Source: Duncaniella muricolitica
Lineage (GTDB): Bacteria; Bacteroidota; Bacteroidia; Bacteroidales; Muribaculaceae
Reading direction: 5' to 3'
Length of the DNA: 64,000 nucleotides
Assembly (NCBI GenBank): GCA_025808375.1
Contig: CP061009.1
Span: 496,001-560,000 of the forward strand
Under the pieces are notes generated by a model that worked only from the letters and a program-made list of their open reading frames with translations, was not told the DNA's origin and did not search any database. Both the position numbers and the translations under genes were made by a program. Shown one piece after another: positions 26,845 through 37,100 of the stretch; position 1 is the first letter of the stretch; the number at the start of each line of letters is the position of its first letter.

Positions 26845-27389
26845 AAATAATACGACTGACAGGCTCTGAGCCTCTATCCGACATTGACTTTCATCCCGAC
26901 TCGGCACTCCTGCTGCCGGGTCGCCCTTTGTTTTACCCCGACTTTGGCGGAGACTGGCATGCATGTCTCTTCCTGGCCATACGCATCAACCGTCTGGGCA
27001 AGAGTGTGAGCGAGAAGTTTGCCACGAGATATTACGACTCTTTTTCGCTCGCGCTTCACTTCATTCCCGTCGAGCCTTCGGCCATGCTTCCCGGAGTCCT
27101 GTCGGGGCTTGACAGCTCCATCACCCATGGAGCTTGGCTCCCTGCGGCGCAGTTGGCCGGAGGCATTACGATAGCCGCTGACTGTCAGCCTTGCTGTCCT
27201 CCCGATTTCACTCTCCCCTCCGACACGGAGGTCAACCGTGTCATCGCGCGCGTCAGCACCTACACCACCCTGCGCATGGGCGACATCCTGCTTCTCCCGC
27301 TCCCCGTGTCGCCTCTGCCTCTGAGTCCGCGCACCCACATCGCGCTCTCGGCCGCCGACACCGAAATCATCAGTCTTAAAATCGTCTGA
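26841..27389 (+). CDS. Fumarylacetoacetate-hydrolase-fold protein with degenerate active site
   Basis: The ATG at 26841 overlaps the rex stop and is preferred over an upstream in-frame codon at 26709 inside rex. The 182-residue product aligns with FAH-family hydrolases of Bacteroidales: PDSALLLPGRPLFYPDF, INRLGKSVSEKFATRYYDSF, GLDSS and VSTYTTLRMGDILL. The metal-binding and catalytic signatures are lost. The expected YETELVVRI-like strand reads HACLFLAIRI, the GIDFTARD-like motif reads LALHFIPVEP, and the FTGTP-like loop reads LLPLPV. It is probably a non-catalytic relative; its role beside Rex is unknown. Confidence 0.75.
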   Translation: MKIIRLTGSEPLSDIDFHPDSALLLPGRPLFYPDFGGDWHACLFLAIRINRLGKSVSEKFATRYYDSFSLALHFIPVEPSAMLPGVLSGLDSSITHGAWLPAAQLAGGITIAADCQPCCPPDFTLPSDTEVNRVIARVSTYTTLRMGDILLLPLPVSPLPLSPRTHIALSAADTEIISLKIV

Positions 27390-27408
27390 ACGACAGATGT
27401 ACATACCA

Positions 27409-27461
27409 CACACACGATAGGGCGAAAATCTCACCGCGAGATTTTCGCCCTATCGTGTGTG
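27409..27461. terminator. Bidirectional terminator between convergent genes
   Basis: A 24-bp perfect stem (27409-27432 with 27438-27461, for example CGATAGGGCGAAAATCTC) with a five-base loop lies between the FAH-like gene and the HD hydrolase, which converge here. Confidence 0.85.
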
Positions 27462-27475
27462 GGTTATGTAACAGG

Positions 27476-28090
27476 TTACAGACTGTTGCGCTCGAATATC
27501 TGCGAGGCGATGGTGTCGGCCGTGTGGATTAGCGGCAGCAGCGGCGAGTTGGCTATCGACTGACGATAACTCTTGTCCTGCTCGATCGAAGAGGTGTCGA
27601 CGGCCCATGGGCCCATGTGCCATCGTATGGCGCATATCTCGTCGTCCTCCAGGTCGAGCCCCATGCGCAGCAGCATCACCACCGACTTCTCGCCGTGGCC
27701 TATGGGGAGCTGAGAATAGTTCACCTCATATTCCTGCACCTCTTCCCACATGCCTATCTCGTTTTTGCGCTTGCGTGTCACCAGGCGATATATATTGGCC
27801 TTGCACACGTCATGGAGCAGCGAGGCAAGTGTCAGCGCGTCCATCGGCAGAGCTTTCTCCATATCGGGACGACGCTTGATTATGCCCTCGCGGAGCATGA
27901 CAGCCGCGTCATAGACATTGAGAGAGTGTTCGACAAGTCCTCCGGGGGTGTTGAGATGATTGCGCACCGAGGCCGGAGCCTCGAAAAATCCATAGGTCTC
28001 GAGGTCTTCGATGACATACTCTATGTTTTCACGCCCTGTTGAGCGCAATAGCTCGCAGAAACGTTGCTTGTTATTATCTGACTGTGACAT
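27476..28090 (-). CDS. HD-domain hydrolase
   Basis: The 204-residue product carries HD-superfamily ligands: GGLVEHSLNVYD, the doublet in LASLLHDVCKAN, GHGEKSVVML, and HTADTIAS near the C-terminus. HD proteins are metal-dependent phosphohydrolases, often acting on nucleotides. The substrate is not evident. It is a single-gene unit between a strong terminator and palindromic element C. Confidence 0.85.
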   Translation of the reverse strand: MSQSDNNKQRFCELLRSTGRENIEYVIEDLETYGFFEAPASVRNHLNTPGGLVEHSLNVYDAAVMLREGIIKRRPDMEKALPMDALTLASLLHDVCKANIYRLVTRKRKNEIGMWEEVQEYEVNYSQLPIGHGEKSVVMLLRMGLDLEDDEICAIRWHMGPWAVDTSSIEQDKSYRQSIANSPLLPLIHTADTIASQIFERNSL

Positions 28091-28127
28091 TTACTTTGCT
28101 GATTAAATACTCTACAAAAATAGTAAA

Positions 28128-28260
28128 AAAGGAGATACATAAAGACAAAAGTCTCAAAAGAAACCAAAGTTTTTTATTTTATTGCAGGCTATATGATTTA
28201 CAGCCGTGAAAATAAAAAACTTTTGTTTCTTTTGAGACTTTTGTCTTTATGTATCTCTTT
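28128..28260. repeat. Palindromic intergenic element, copy C (complete)
   Basis: Arms of about 52 bases (28128-28180 and 28209-28260) are near-perfect inverted copies, for example AGACAAAAGTCTCAAAAG against CTTTTGAGACTTTTGTCT, with a 28-base loop. The right arm touches the stop codon of the 28261-28815 gene, so on the minus strand it forms that gene's 3' hairpin. Confidence 0.88.
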
Positions 28261-28815
28261 TTAGAGCTTGTAAGTCACCTCGCAGCGTTGCAGGCCGCCG
28301 GCTATGATGGAGTCGACCTGTGCGGGCGTCACCGACCCTATCTTGTAGGGCAGCTCGACAATTTCGGTGACCCTTGCGTCGGGAATGATGGCCTCGAGCA
28401 ACTTGGCCGGAGAGGGAGCTTCGCTCAGGTCGTGATATTGCGAATAGGTGTAGCGCACAAAGCGTGTATTGGGGCTGACGCCGCGGCGGTCGAGCAGCCA
28501 GCCGTCCTTGAGCACCACAGGCATCGACGCACCGGTGATGTCGGACGGCGCGGGATAGGATATGAGCGTGCCGTCGACGGGATTGACCGTCACAGGCACA
28601 TAGGCGTCGACATCGATTGAGGTGCGGTAAATGCACGCGTTGGGCAGTGCGGCCGGTCCGGGCAGACTGCTACGGTAGGCTCCGGGCATATCAGTGGCGG
28701 GCCTGGAGGCCACGGCTGCGTCTGACGAAGAGTGACACGAGGTCATGGCCACGCCGGCCGACAGCAGTGCTGTCATAGTCATAAGGCGGATGGAGAGAGC
28801 TGAGTGATGTTTCAT
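28261..28815 (-). CDS. Uncharacterised lipoprotein coupled to the GH97 gene
   Basis: The 184-residue product has a lipoprotein signal ending AMTSC (Cys27) and no domain I recognise. The mature part contains YVPVTVNPVDGTLISYPAPS and ends with a predicted beta-rich region (VTPAQVDSIIAGGLQRCEVTYKL). Its start overlaps the GH97 stop (ATGA), so the two proteins are made together. It may assist the glycosidase at the envelope, but that is inference. Confidence 0.75.
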   Translation of the reverse strand: MKHHSALSIRLMTMTALLSAGVAMTSCHSSSDAAVASRPATDMPGAYRSSLPGPAALPNACIYRTSIDVDAYVPVTVNPVDGTLISYPAPSDITGASMPVVLKDGWLLDRRGVSPNTRFVRYTYSQYHDLSEAPSPAKLLEAIIPDARVTEIVELPYKIGSVTPAQVDSIIAGGLQRCEVTYKL

Positions 28816-30992
28816 TTCTTTGCGTCGATAGGTTTGATGGATATGGCGTAGCCTCCGCCGGCAAGGGCGTTGAGTGTGAGCTTGCTCTTGGAGGTCACGG
28901 TCTTTTTGGTTATATTATAACGCTGCTGACCGTCCACAGTGTTCGCGTCGGGTGCTTCGGCATAGATTGTTGCCTCATATTTGCGGCCCGGGTCAAGAAA
29001 CGACAGTTGTATGGTGCTCTTGCGGTCGGCTGTGCCGGCGGTCGAGCCTACATACCATTCGTCGGAATTTTTGTCCTTGCGTGCGATGGTGACATATTCC
29101 ATCGGCTCGGCCTCGAGATAGACCGAACGTTCCCACTCGACGGGCACATCCTTGATAAACTGGAAGGCGTCCATGTGTTGCTCGTAATGCTCGGGCAGGT
29201 CGGCCGCCATCTGCAGGGGCGAATACATGGTCACATAGAGAGCCAACTGGCCGGGAATGGTCGAGGCGATGCGCGAATTGTTGCCGGGGGTGAACTTGGA
29301 GAGGTCAAACTCAAAGATGCCCGGAGTGTAGTCCATCGGGCCGCCCTGCAGACGGGTGAAGGGCAGTATGGACGTATGCCACTTGTCATTGCCGCCCATA
29401 GCCTGATATTCGGTGCCGCGCGCGCTCTCGTTGCCGATCCAGTTGGGATACGTGCGGGCCAGTCCAGTGGGACGCGACGCCTCGTGGGCATTGACCATTA
29501 TCTTGTGGCGGGCTGCCTCGGTGATGGCATAGAGATAATGGTTGTTGAGCCACTGCGAGTAGTGATATTCGCCGCGGGGTATGATGTTGCCTACATATCC
29601 GCTCTTGACCGAGTTGTAGCCATAGTCATTCATGAGCTGATAGGCTTTCTCGAGGTGACGCTCGTAGTTGCGCACCGAGCCTGAGGTCTCGTGGTGCATC
29701 ATGAGCTTCACACCCTTGGAGCGGGCATACTCGTTGAGGGCTTTGATGTCAAAGTCGGGATAGGGGGTGATGAAGTCAAACACATAGTCCTTCGACTGTC
29801 CGAACCAGTCTTCCCAGCCTTCGTTCCAGCCCTCGACAAGCACCTGGTCAAAACCGTGCTCGGCGGCAAAGTCGATGTAGCGGCGCACCTTCTCGTTGTT
29901 GGCACTGTGGCGGCCGTTGGGCTTGGTCTTGGTGTAGTCGGTCTTGCCGAGCTGCACTGAATACACGTCGTCGGTATAGTTCCACGAGCCGGCTCCCGAA
30001 ATCATCTCCCACCACACACCGATATATTTCACGGGCTTAATCCACGAGGTGTCCTCGATTTTGCAAGGCTCGTTGAGATTATAGGCGATGCGCGAGGCCA
30101 GAATGTCGCGGGCGTCATCGGTGATGATTACGTAACGCCAGGGGGTGGCGACGGGGGTCTGCATATATCCCTTGCGCCCCTGGTTGTCGGGGGTGAGCCA
30201 TGATGTAAACGTCATGGTGGTATCGTTGAGATTGAGGTGCATGGTGGGATAGTTGACCGTCGCGGCCTCATGGATGTTGAGATACACCCCGTCGTCGCTC
30301 TTGAGCTGGAGCGAAGTCTGCACGCCTGTGGGCGAGAAAGGTGTGGTCGAAGCGTTGTCGGGATTGAGTTTCGAGGGCATCAGACCGCGTATCTCGCTCA
30401 GTCGCGACTTGGTGTAATTATATTCCTGTGTATCATAGTCGCCGGGTATCCAGTAGGCCCAGTGGTCGCCGTTCATGGCAAACTCGCTTTTTTCCTCTTT
30501 TATCACGAAATAATTGAGATTGGGCTGCGAGGGAAAATCGTAACGGAAAGCTATCCCGTCGTCAAACACTCGAAACTCGATATTCATCAGCCGGTCAAAC
30601 TCAGGTTGCTTGAGTTGGACAGTCATGGAGTTGTAGCGGTTGAGTATCTCGGCCTCTTCGCCCCACACGGGAGTCCATGTCTCGTCGGCCGAGTCGCGCG
30701 TGGTCTTGACTATCTCAAAACCCTCGCATAGCGATAGAGCGTCCCCTTTGGCCTTCTCGGCCTGATGGTTGAACGAATTGCGGCCCGACTCGCTGACAAG
30801 CTCAAATCCGAGTCGTGACGGTTTGATGACCTGCCGCCCCTTGAAATCCACATAATAGGTGGGACGGCCTCCGCTCTCGATCTCAAATGTCAGAGTGATG
30901 TCACCGTCGGGTGAGGTTACTGTCTCCCCGGCCATGAGCGGAGACACAAATGCAATGGAAAGAACTGAAGTTAATAAAATCTCTTTTATCAT
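28812..30992 (-). CDS. GH97 family alpha-glucosidase-type glycoside hydrolase
   Basis: The 726-residue product has a signal peptide (1-21) and the GH97 layout: N-terminal beta-sandwich, (beta/alpha)8 barrel and a C-terminal sheet. The three glutamates of inverting members such as SusB are in place: Glu435 in HHETS, Glu504 in NAHEASRPTG and Glu528 in ARGTEYQAM. Spacing equals that in SusB (439, 508, 532, from memory) with an offset of four. It should hydrolyse alpha-glucosidic linkages of oligosaccharides in the periplasm. It has its own promoter behind a terminator, so it is a unit separate from the SusCD genes upstream. Confidence 0.92.
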   Translation of the reverse strand: MIKEILLTSVLSIAFVSPLMAGETVTSPDGDITLTFEIESGGRPTYYVDFKGRQVIKPSRLGFELVSESGRNSFNHQAEKAKGDALSLCEGFEIVKTTRDSADETWTPVWGEEAEILNRYNSMTVQLKQPEFDRLMNIEFRVFDDGIAFRYDFPSQPNLNYFVIKEEKSEFAMNGDHWAYWIPGDYDTQEYNYTKSRLSEIRGLMPSKLNPDNASTTPFSPTGVQTSLQLKSDDGVYLNIHEAATVNYPTMHLNLNDTTMTFTSWLTPDNQGRKGYMQTPVATPWRYVIITDDARDILASRIAYNLNEPCKIEDTSWIKPVKYIGVWWEMISGAGSWNYTDDVYSVQLGKTDYTKTKPNGRHSANNEKVRRYIDFAAEHGFDQVLVEGWNEGWEDWFGQSKDYVFDFITPYPDFDIKALNEYARSKGVKLMMHHETSGSVRNYERHLEKAYQLMNDYGYNSVKSGYVGNIIPRGEYHYSQWLNNHYLYAITEAARHKIMVNAHEASRPTGLARTYPNWIGNESARGTEYQAMGGNDKWHTSILPFTRLQGGPMDYTPGIFEFDLSKFTPGNNSRIASTIPGQLALYVTMYSPLQMAADLPEHYEQHMDAFQFIKDVPVEWERSVYLEAEPMEYVTIARKDKNSDEWYVGSTAGTADRKSTIQLSFLDPGRKYEATIYAEAPDANTVDGQQRYNITKKTVTSKSKLTLNALAGGGYAISIKPIDAKK

Positions 30993-31017
30993 GGTGATTA
31001 TTTTGTAATTACAGCTA

Positions 31018-31049
31018 CAAAAATAATCTATTTTTCAGAGTTAATAAAG
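31018..31049 (-). promoter_or_regulatory. Predicted GH97 promoter
   Basis: On the minus strand CTTT (31046-31049), 20 bases, then TATTTTTG (31018-31025), 25 bases before the GH97 start. Confidence 0.6.
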
Positions 31050-31097
31050 TTGTAAAACGTTAAAATAACGATCGCTTAATGCAGTTTATAGCAAGAG

Positions 31098-31131
31098 TTA
31101 GTCCCGATACTTTTAAAAGTATCGGGACTAA
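31098..31131. terminator. Terminator after the secreted-protein gene
   Basis: A perfect 34-base palindrome, TTAGTCCCGATACTTTT and its complement (17 bp per arm), lies 26 bases beyond the stop codon of the 31158-32744 gene. Confidence 0.85.
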
Positions 31132-31157
31132 CATTATATATTATCTTTGATTGTCGG

Positions 31158-32744
31158 TTATTTTACGAGGATTTTCTCTACCTTGTTGCCCTGACGGCGG
31201 ATGTAGAGACCGTTTTCGGGATTGTCCACGCGGATGCCCTGGAGGTTGAAATATTCTACGGGGGCGTTGGGGTCAAACTCTGCCTCGATGTCGGTGATGC
31301 CGGTCTGCTTTGACTCGTAGGTATAGGTCTGATAGTCGACCTTGGTCGCGTCGCTGCTGACAAGAGCCATAACGCCGTTGCCTACAGCTATGCCGCATCC
31401 GGTGGCAGGTGCCATCGAGAACGCTGTGCCGTCAAACCAGTAGGAACCGCCAACTTTCGAGCCGATGGTGTTGATATAGAGCGCGCCGTCCACGAGTGCG
31501 GTCGACGATACCTTTTCGCTGCCATTCTCACCTTCATCAATGCCGTTGGCATATATCTGACCTACGCTAAGATCGGCAGCTCCGAATTTTGCAACAAATA
31601 TGTCGCTCTTACCCACAGGAGCCACGGTTGCGGCGGCTGCTTCAGCTGCCGGAGCGGCTGTATCGAACGAACCGACCATATACACGTCATTGCCGTTGAT
31701 TACAAGGTCTTTCAAGCTGTCATAAGAAATTAATGATTCGGATGTGGCTTTCTTGATAGATGAAACAGTTCCATCCTTTACAATCACATAATCAACCACA
31801 CCGACCGTAGGTGTCAGCGATGTCTTATAGGAGCCTATTTCTACATTTACGGCATTGGTTGCCTCGCTTGTCGACATGATGAAACCGCCTATCACCTGGC
31901 CATCCTTTACTGTTACGACAGAGGAACTGAGCGAGGGAGTTGTATCGGCAAACGGGCCGGTAAGTTCCATTTTGGCTACGATTTCGGCTGTGCCAAGTGT
32001 AGCGCAGTCTACCGAGAAGACTCCGATGTTAGGCACGTCAAAGTACATGAAATCAAACAGGTTGCTGTATGCTCCGTCGAAAGTTCCATTGCCGATGGTA
32101 GTCTGGCCTGTGAACGAGGCAGTGGCATAGACTTTACCGCCGGCCACCTTTATATCAGATATAGTGAAATACAAATCCTGGGCTGTAGGTGAGTACATGC
32201 CGGTGGCCACGAGTTCGGGAAGAGATTCGGGCACAAACGATGTCACCTCGACAATCTTGCCGTCCTTGTCGTATTTTGCTATAAATGATGAAGACTGTTC
32301 GCTTCCAAACTCACCGTCGATTTTAAGTCCCTCTTTGCTGATGGCAGGCTCGCCGTCGGCCGATGAAGAGAGAAACTCTACTTTGCCGGCAAATGTGCCG
32401 CCTACATATATATTGCCCTCGGCATCGGTGGCAATACCTTTGATTTCAGCAGAGCCGGCGAGAGATGCGCCCCATTTGGGGGTGTTGGTGGCGTCATATT
32501 TCAGAATATATGCATTCTTTACACCTTCACCGAACACTTCCTTGTCTGCAAATGAGAAATCCTCTTTGAACGATCCGGTGATGATGAGGTTGCCCTGGGC
32601 ATCGTATGTTGACGGGTTGGAATAGGTTACAGTCTCTGGGGTTACGTTGATAGAGCCTTTGTACTGCTCTTTGAGCACAGGCACAGCGGCCGACATGCCC
32701 ATGCATGTCACGGCTGCCGATAATGAAAGTAAAAGTTTTTTCAT
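31158..32744 (-). CDS. Secreted protein with repeat beta-structure and T9SS-like C-terminal domain
   Basis: The 528-residue product has a signal peptide (1-19) and repeated motifs such as GNLIITGSF, GNIYVGGTFAGKVEF, GKVYATASFTGQTTIG and NDVYMVGSFD, which suggest a beta-propeller of the SBBP type. The last 80 residues include VEYFNLQGIRVDNPENGLYI and end GNKVEKILVK, the tail seen on proteins of Bacteroidales thought to be exported by type IX secretion. It lies 107 bases after susD in the same direction. The function is unknown; surface binding of a ligand is plausible. Confidence 0.75.
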   Translation of the reverse strand: MKKLLLSLSAAVTCMGMSAAVPVLKEQYKGSINVTPETVTYSNPSTYDAQGNLIITGSFKEDFSFADKEVFGEGVKNAYILKYDATNTPKWGASLAGSAEIKGIATDAEGNIYVGGTFAGKVEFLSSSADGEPAISKEGLKIDGEFGSEQSSSFIAKYDKDGKIVEVTSFVPESLPELVATGMYSPTAQDLYFTISDIKVAGGKVYATASFTGQTTIGNGTFDGAYSNLFDFMYFDVPNIGVFSVDCATLGTAEIVAKMELTGPFADTTPSLSSSVVTVKDGQVIGGFIMSTSEATNAVNVEIGSYKTSLTPTVGVVDYVIVKDGTVSSIKKATSESLISYDSLKDLVINGNDVYMVGSFDTAAPAAEAAAATVAPVGKSDIFVAKFGAADLSVGQIYANGIDEGENGSEKVSSTALVDGALYINTIGSKVGGSYWFDGTAFSMAPATGCGIAVGNGVMALVSSDATKVDYQTYTYESKQTGITDIEAEFDPNAPVEYFNLQGIRVDNPENGLYIRRQGNKVEKILVK

Positions 32745-32851
32745 TAGCGAATAATTTGTTGGTTAATAATGTTTGTCAGACTATATATGGAAATATGTAT
32801 CACGCAGTGACGGTATGGTCCCGTCACTACGTGAAATTATTCATGAAACAA

Positions 32852-34171
32852 TCAGTTGGCAAGCGAGGGATTGGCCTCGATGGCAGCCGCAGGGATGGGG
32901 ATGGTGTAACGCGAGTCGCCCTGTTCGAGCACGAAAGTCTCACCTCGGAATGTTTTCTCGATGCGGGGCTGGGTGGTGCGGCGCAGGTCAAACCAGCGGT
33001 GACCCTCAAACGCAAGTTCCCTTGCACGTTCAACATATATCTCCTCGATAAGTTCATCGGAAGTCATAGCTCTCACGGCAGTTTCCTTGGATGTGTAGCC
33101 TGAGGCGGTAAAGCGGGCTTTCTGGAGGGTGAGCAGATAGTCGGCGGCGGTGTCATATTCATTCTGATTCCAAGCGGCCTCGGCGGCATTGAGATACATC
33201 TCTCCTGTACGCATCGAGCATGAAAACTCGTTGCTGCCCCCTTTGCGAATGGTGATTACGGCGTCGTTCTTATAATAGGTGCTTCTGCGGCGGTCGGTGC
33301 GCGTGTACAGAGCGTAAAGATTGTCGCTCACAAGCGATGCCTTCTCATAGTTGTTGGTCATCACTTTCTCGAGGGCCACGATGTTTTCGGGCGAGTTGTA
33401 GGCATTGGGGAGTATGACAGACACATCGGCCAGCTCGCTCTTCACGGCCAGCACACGGCGTGAAGCCGCGAGACTCTCGGCCCACTCGCCCATGTAGAGA
33501 TACACGCGCGAACGGAGAGCGTCGACGCTGAGTGTGTTGAAGCGATAGTTATACCCGAGGTCCCAGGTGTCGACATTGAGTCGCTGCTGTGCGGCGTCGA
33601 GGTCGGCGAGTATCTGTGCATAGATGTCCGAGAGCATCGAGCGTGAGAGGGTGGCTTCAACATCGCTGTCGACCTTGAGGGGCACAGCTTTGGTCACCGC
33701 CGGGTCACACTTGGTGTAGGCCGGCGCGTGGAGGTTGGCCAGGATGAAGTGCATGTAGGCACGCAGCATATAGGCCTCGCCCACCATCTGGCTTATCTCC
33801 TGCGGAGTGCCGTCGGTCATGGTCGACTCCGACTCTATCACGTAGTTGGCTATGAAAAGCACGTGATAGAAGTTGCGCCACGAGAATGTCGATGTGTTCT
33901 CGCTCGCTGCGTTGTTATTCCATATCCATATGTCCTTGTATGACTCTATGTCCATCGGATTGGTGACGTCGAGTTTCATCTCGTCGCCTCTGAACGATGC
34001 CAGTCCGCGGTCGTCGGGCACGGTCACATAGGCCTCGGTCATGAGCGCGCGAAACTCGGTGGCTGTCGTCGGTATCACCTTGCCCACGGGCTGGATGTCA
34101 AGATAGTCGTCACATGCGCTGAGGACAAGCATAAGCGGTGCCAACAGCATATATAAGAGTGTTTTCTTCAT
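32852..34171 (-). CDS. SusD/RagB-like outer-membrane lipoprotein
   Basis: The 439-residue product has lipobox VLSAC (Cys20) followed by DDYLDIQPVGKVIPTTATEF, the characteristic SusD opening. It has TPR-like helices (EAYMLRAYMHFILANLHAPAY) and the C-terminal AFEGHRWFDLRRTTQPRIEK block. It follows susC by 18 bases and should form the substrate-binding lid of that transporter. Confidence 0.92.
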   Translation of the reverse strand: MKKTLLYMLLAPLMLVLSACDDYLDIQPVGKVIPTTATEFRALMTEAYVTVPDDRGLASFRGDEMKLDVTNPMDIESYKDIWIWNNNAASENTSTFSWRNFYHVLFIANYVIESESTMTDGTPQEISQMVGEAYMLRAYMHFILANLHAPAYTKCDPAVTKAVPLKVDSDVEATLSRSMLSDIYAQILADLDAAQQRLNVDTWDLGYNYRFNTLSVDALRSRVYLYMGEWAESLAASRRVLAVKSELADVSVILPNAYNSPENIVALEKVMTNNYEKASLVSDNLYALYTRTDRRRSTYYKNDAVITIRKGGSNEFSCSMRTGEMYLNAAEAAWNQNEYDTAADYLLTLQKARFTASGYTSKETAVRAMTSDELIEEIYVERARELAFEGHRWFDLRRTTQPRIEKTFRGETFVLEQGDSRYTIPIPAAAIEANPSLAN

Positions 34172-34189
34172 ATTCGGTCGAGTGAGAGA

Positions 34190-37100
34190 TTAGAATTTGA
34201 GATTAAGACTGAATGTATAGGTCTTGGGGATGGGCTGGGCGAAGGGGTTGCCCATGGTCTCGGGGTCGAGGAAGTTTTTGTAGTTTGAACCGAACACCCA
34301 GAGGTTTCTTGCCTCGAAAGCCACGGTGAGGATGCTCATGCGCAGGGGCTTGAGCACGCTCGGGGGGATGTTGTAGGCCAGACGCAGGCTCTGCAGACGG
34401 AAGTAGTCTGACTTCTTCACCCATGTGTCGAGCATCGAGTAGGCGTTGCCATACTGCGCGTAGTAGCTATAGACGGGCGAGGTGGTGTCCTCGGGCATGA
34501 GGGCCGGCAGTGAGCCTGTGGGATTGGATGATGTCCAGCGGTCGAGGATGTCACGGTTGGTGTTCATGCCGCGGTCAAAGTAGGTGTTGCTGTAGGAGGG
34601 CTGGATGCGGGTATACATGCCGAGGTTGAAGGCGAAGTTGACCGTGAGGTCAAAGTCGCGATAGGAGAAGTTGTTGATGAAACCTCCCGTCCACAGCGGG
34701 TCGCCCGAGCCGATGTAGGTGTAGAGGTCGCGCTGCTCCTCGGCTGAGAGGGTGGACGCGCCGGCCGCGTTGAGTTTGAAAAACTCCTGTGCGGTCTGCT
34801 TCGAGCCGTCCTTGGCAAGATAGAGCACGTTGCCGTTCTCATCGAGTCCGGCAGTCTTGTAGGCGAAGATGGCGTTGACGGGATAGCCCTCGCGCGAGGG
34901 TGTGGTCTGGTTGGACGGCACGGTCTCCTGGAGCACGGTGTTCTCGTTGTAGGCGAGATTGAAGTTGGTGGTCCAGCGGAAATTGCGTGTGGCTATGTTG
35001 CGTGTGGCCAGTCCGACTTCAAAACCCTGGTTGCGCATCGAGGCCCAGTTGACCATATAGGACATGAAGCCGGTCTCGAGCGGGAGCATCTTGAGCGCGA
35101 TGAGGTCGTCGCCCTTGCGGTGATAGTAGTCGGCCGTAAGAGAGATGGCGTTGTCGATGACCGAGATGTCAAATCCGGCATTGGTCGTATAGGTCTTCTC
35201 CCAGCGCAGGCGGCGGTTGGGGGCCGAGCCGAGCACGATGACGTCCTCGGTCACGCCGGGGAGGATGGAGGCGTTGTTATAGTTACCCATCACAAACGAT
35301 GAGGTGTTTTTGTCGATGTTGCCCTGTATACCGTAGGATGCGCGGAAGGCAAGGTTGTTGATTACGGTCGACTCGCGCAGCCAGGGCTCGTCGCTCGCGC
35401 GCCACAGTCCGCTGAACGAGTAGAGCGGCAGGAAGCGGTATTTCTTGGCCACACCGTAGAGGTCGCTGCCGTCAAAACGCACGCTCGCTCCGAGGGTGTA
35501 GCGGTTCATGAGCGTGTAGGACCCTGTGGCGAAGAATGAGGCATAGGCGTTTTCGCTCACGCTCTCGGAGTGGAGCGGGAACTGGCGTGCCCAGTCTTCG
35601 TTGGGAAACATCACCGGCTTGTTGGTCAGTGTCTTGGGGTCGTAGCCATAGGCGGTCGACGAGAAGTAGTCATACCACGTCTTGCGGAGCTCGGTGCCAA
35701 GCATCACTTCCAGATCGTGGCTGTCGGTAAACTTGTTGCTGTACTCGAGCTGTCCCTTCCAGGTGAGCTGCTTGTTGGTCGACTTGTTCTGTATGTGACG
35801 TCCGCCATAGGGGAGAAACGACGCGCTCACGCCGTCATTGCCTCTGATGGAGGTGCGGTAAAACTCTTTGCGCATGGCATATGTCTCGGCCGAGGCATAG
35901 CTCTCGGTGTCGGAGCTGTCGAGCTGGAAGCCCACCTGAGTATAGGCGCGCAGCCAGTCGTTGAAGCGCAGGCTTGCGTCGAGCAGGGCGGTGACGCCGG
36001 TGGTCTCCTGGACACGCTTGGTGTTGGCGCGCTCCTCAAAGATGTTAAACTTCAGGTCGCTGTCCTCACGGCCCTGGATGTCGGTGTCATAGATATAGTT
36101 GCCGTCGGCGTCATAAGGCTCCTGATAGGGATTGGCGCGGCGCGAGTAGTAGACAGGGTTGGTAAAGCCGTCGTTGTCGGTGATATAGGAGTTGTTTTTG
36201 CGGTGGTTGACAAAGACCGATGCGCCCACCTTGAAGTGACGGGTCACGTTATAGTTGGTCTTGAGCGTAAGGCTCAGGCGGTTCATGTCCACGCCTGTCA
36301 CGTTGCCGTTCTCCTCCTGATAGCCGAGCGAGGTGTAGTAGGTGGCACGGTCGTTGCCGCCCGAGAGGCTGAGGTTATACTCCTGATTGAAGGTGTCGCG
36401 GAAGAGTATGTCGTTCCAGTCGGTGTTGATGGCGCGCAGGGCGTTGATCTGCGACTGCACCGATGCGGGGAGCGCGCCCCATCCGCCGGTCTTGTAGACG
36501 TCGGTCATTCCGGCGTTGGCGAGTATGCGTGCCACCGCGCCCTTGTTCTCGCGATAGGTGTAGTCCGAGTTGAGCAGCGACAGCTCCAGGTCGACTTTCT
36601 CGTTGGAGGAGAGCAGGTTGAGGCGGTCGATGTCGGGACGGGGCGAATAGGTGAGACGGGTCGAGAAGTTGATTTCAGGCGCGCCCGAACGGCCCTTCTT
36701 GGTGGTCACCACGATCACACCGTTGGCGGCGCGTGTGCCGTAGATGGCGGTTGCGGCGGCGTCCTTCAGTACGGTTATGCTCTCGATGTCGGCGGGGTTG
36801 AGGCCGGCTATCGACGACTGGTAGAGGTTGTCGATATCGTTAAGCTCTTCGAGCGTGGGTACCTCGGTGCCGTTGACGGGTATACCGTCGATGACCCACA
36901 GAGGGTCCTGGGTGCCGTTGAGCGACGCCGTACCGCGGATACGTATCTTCATCGGCGCGCCGGGCGAGCCGCTGCTCTGTATGGCCGAGAGGCCTGCCAC
37001 CTGACCGGCCAGAGCCTGGTCGACGGTCATTATCGAGCCGAGCTTGCTGTCGTCAAGCTCCACTTTGGTAATCGAAGCGGTGAGTTTACGCTTCTCGATA

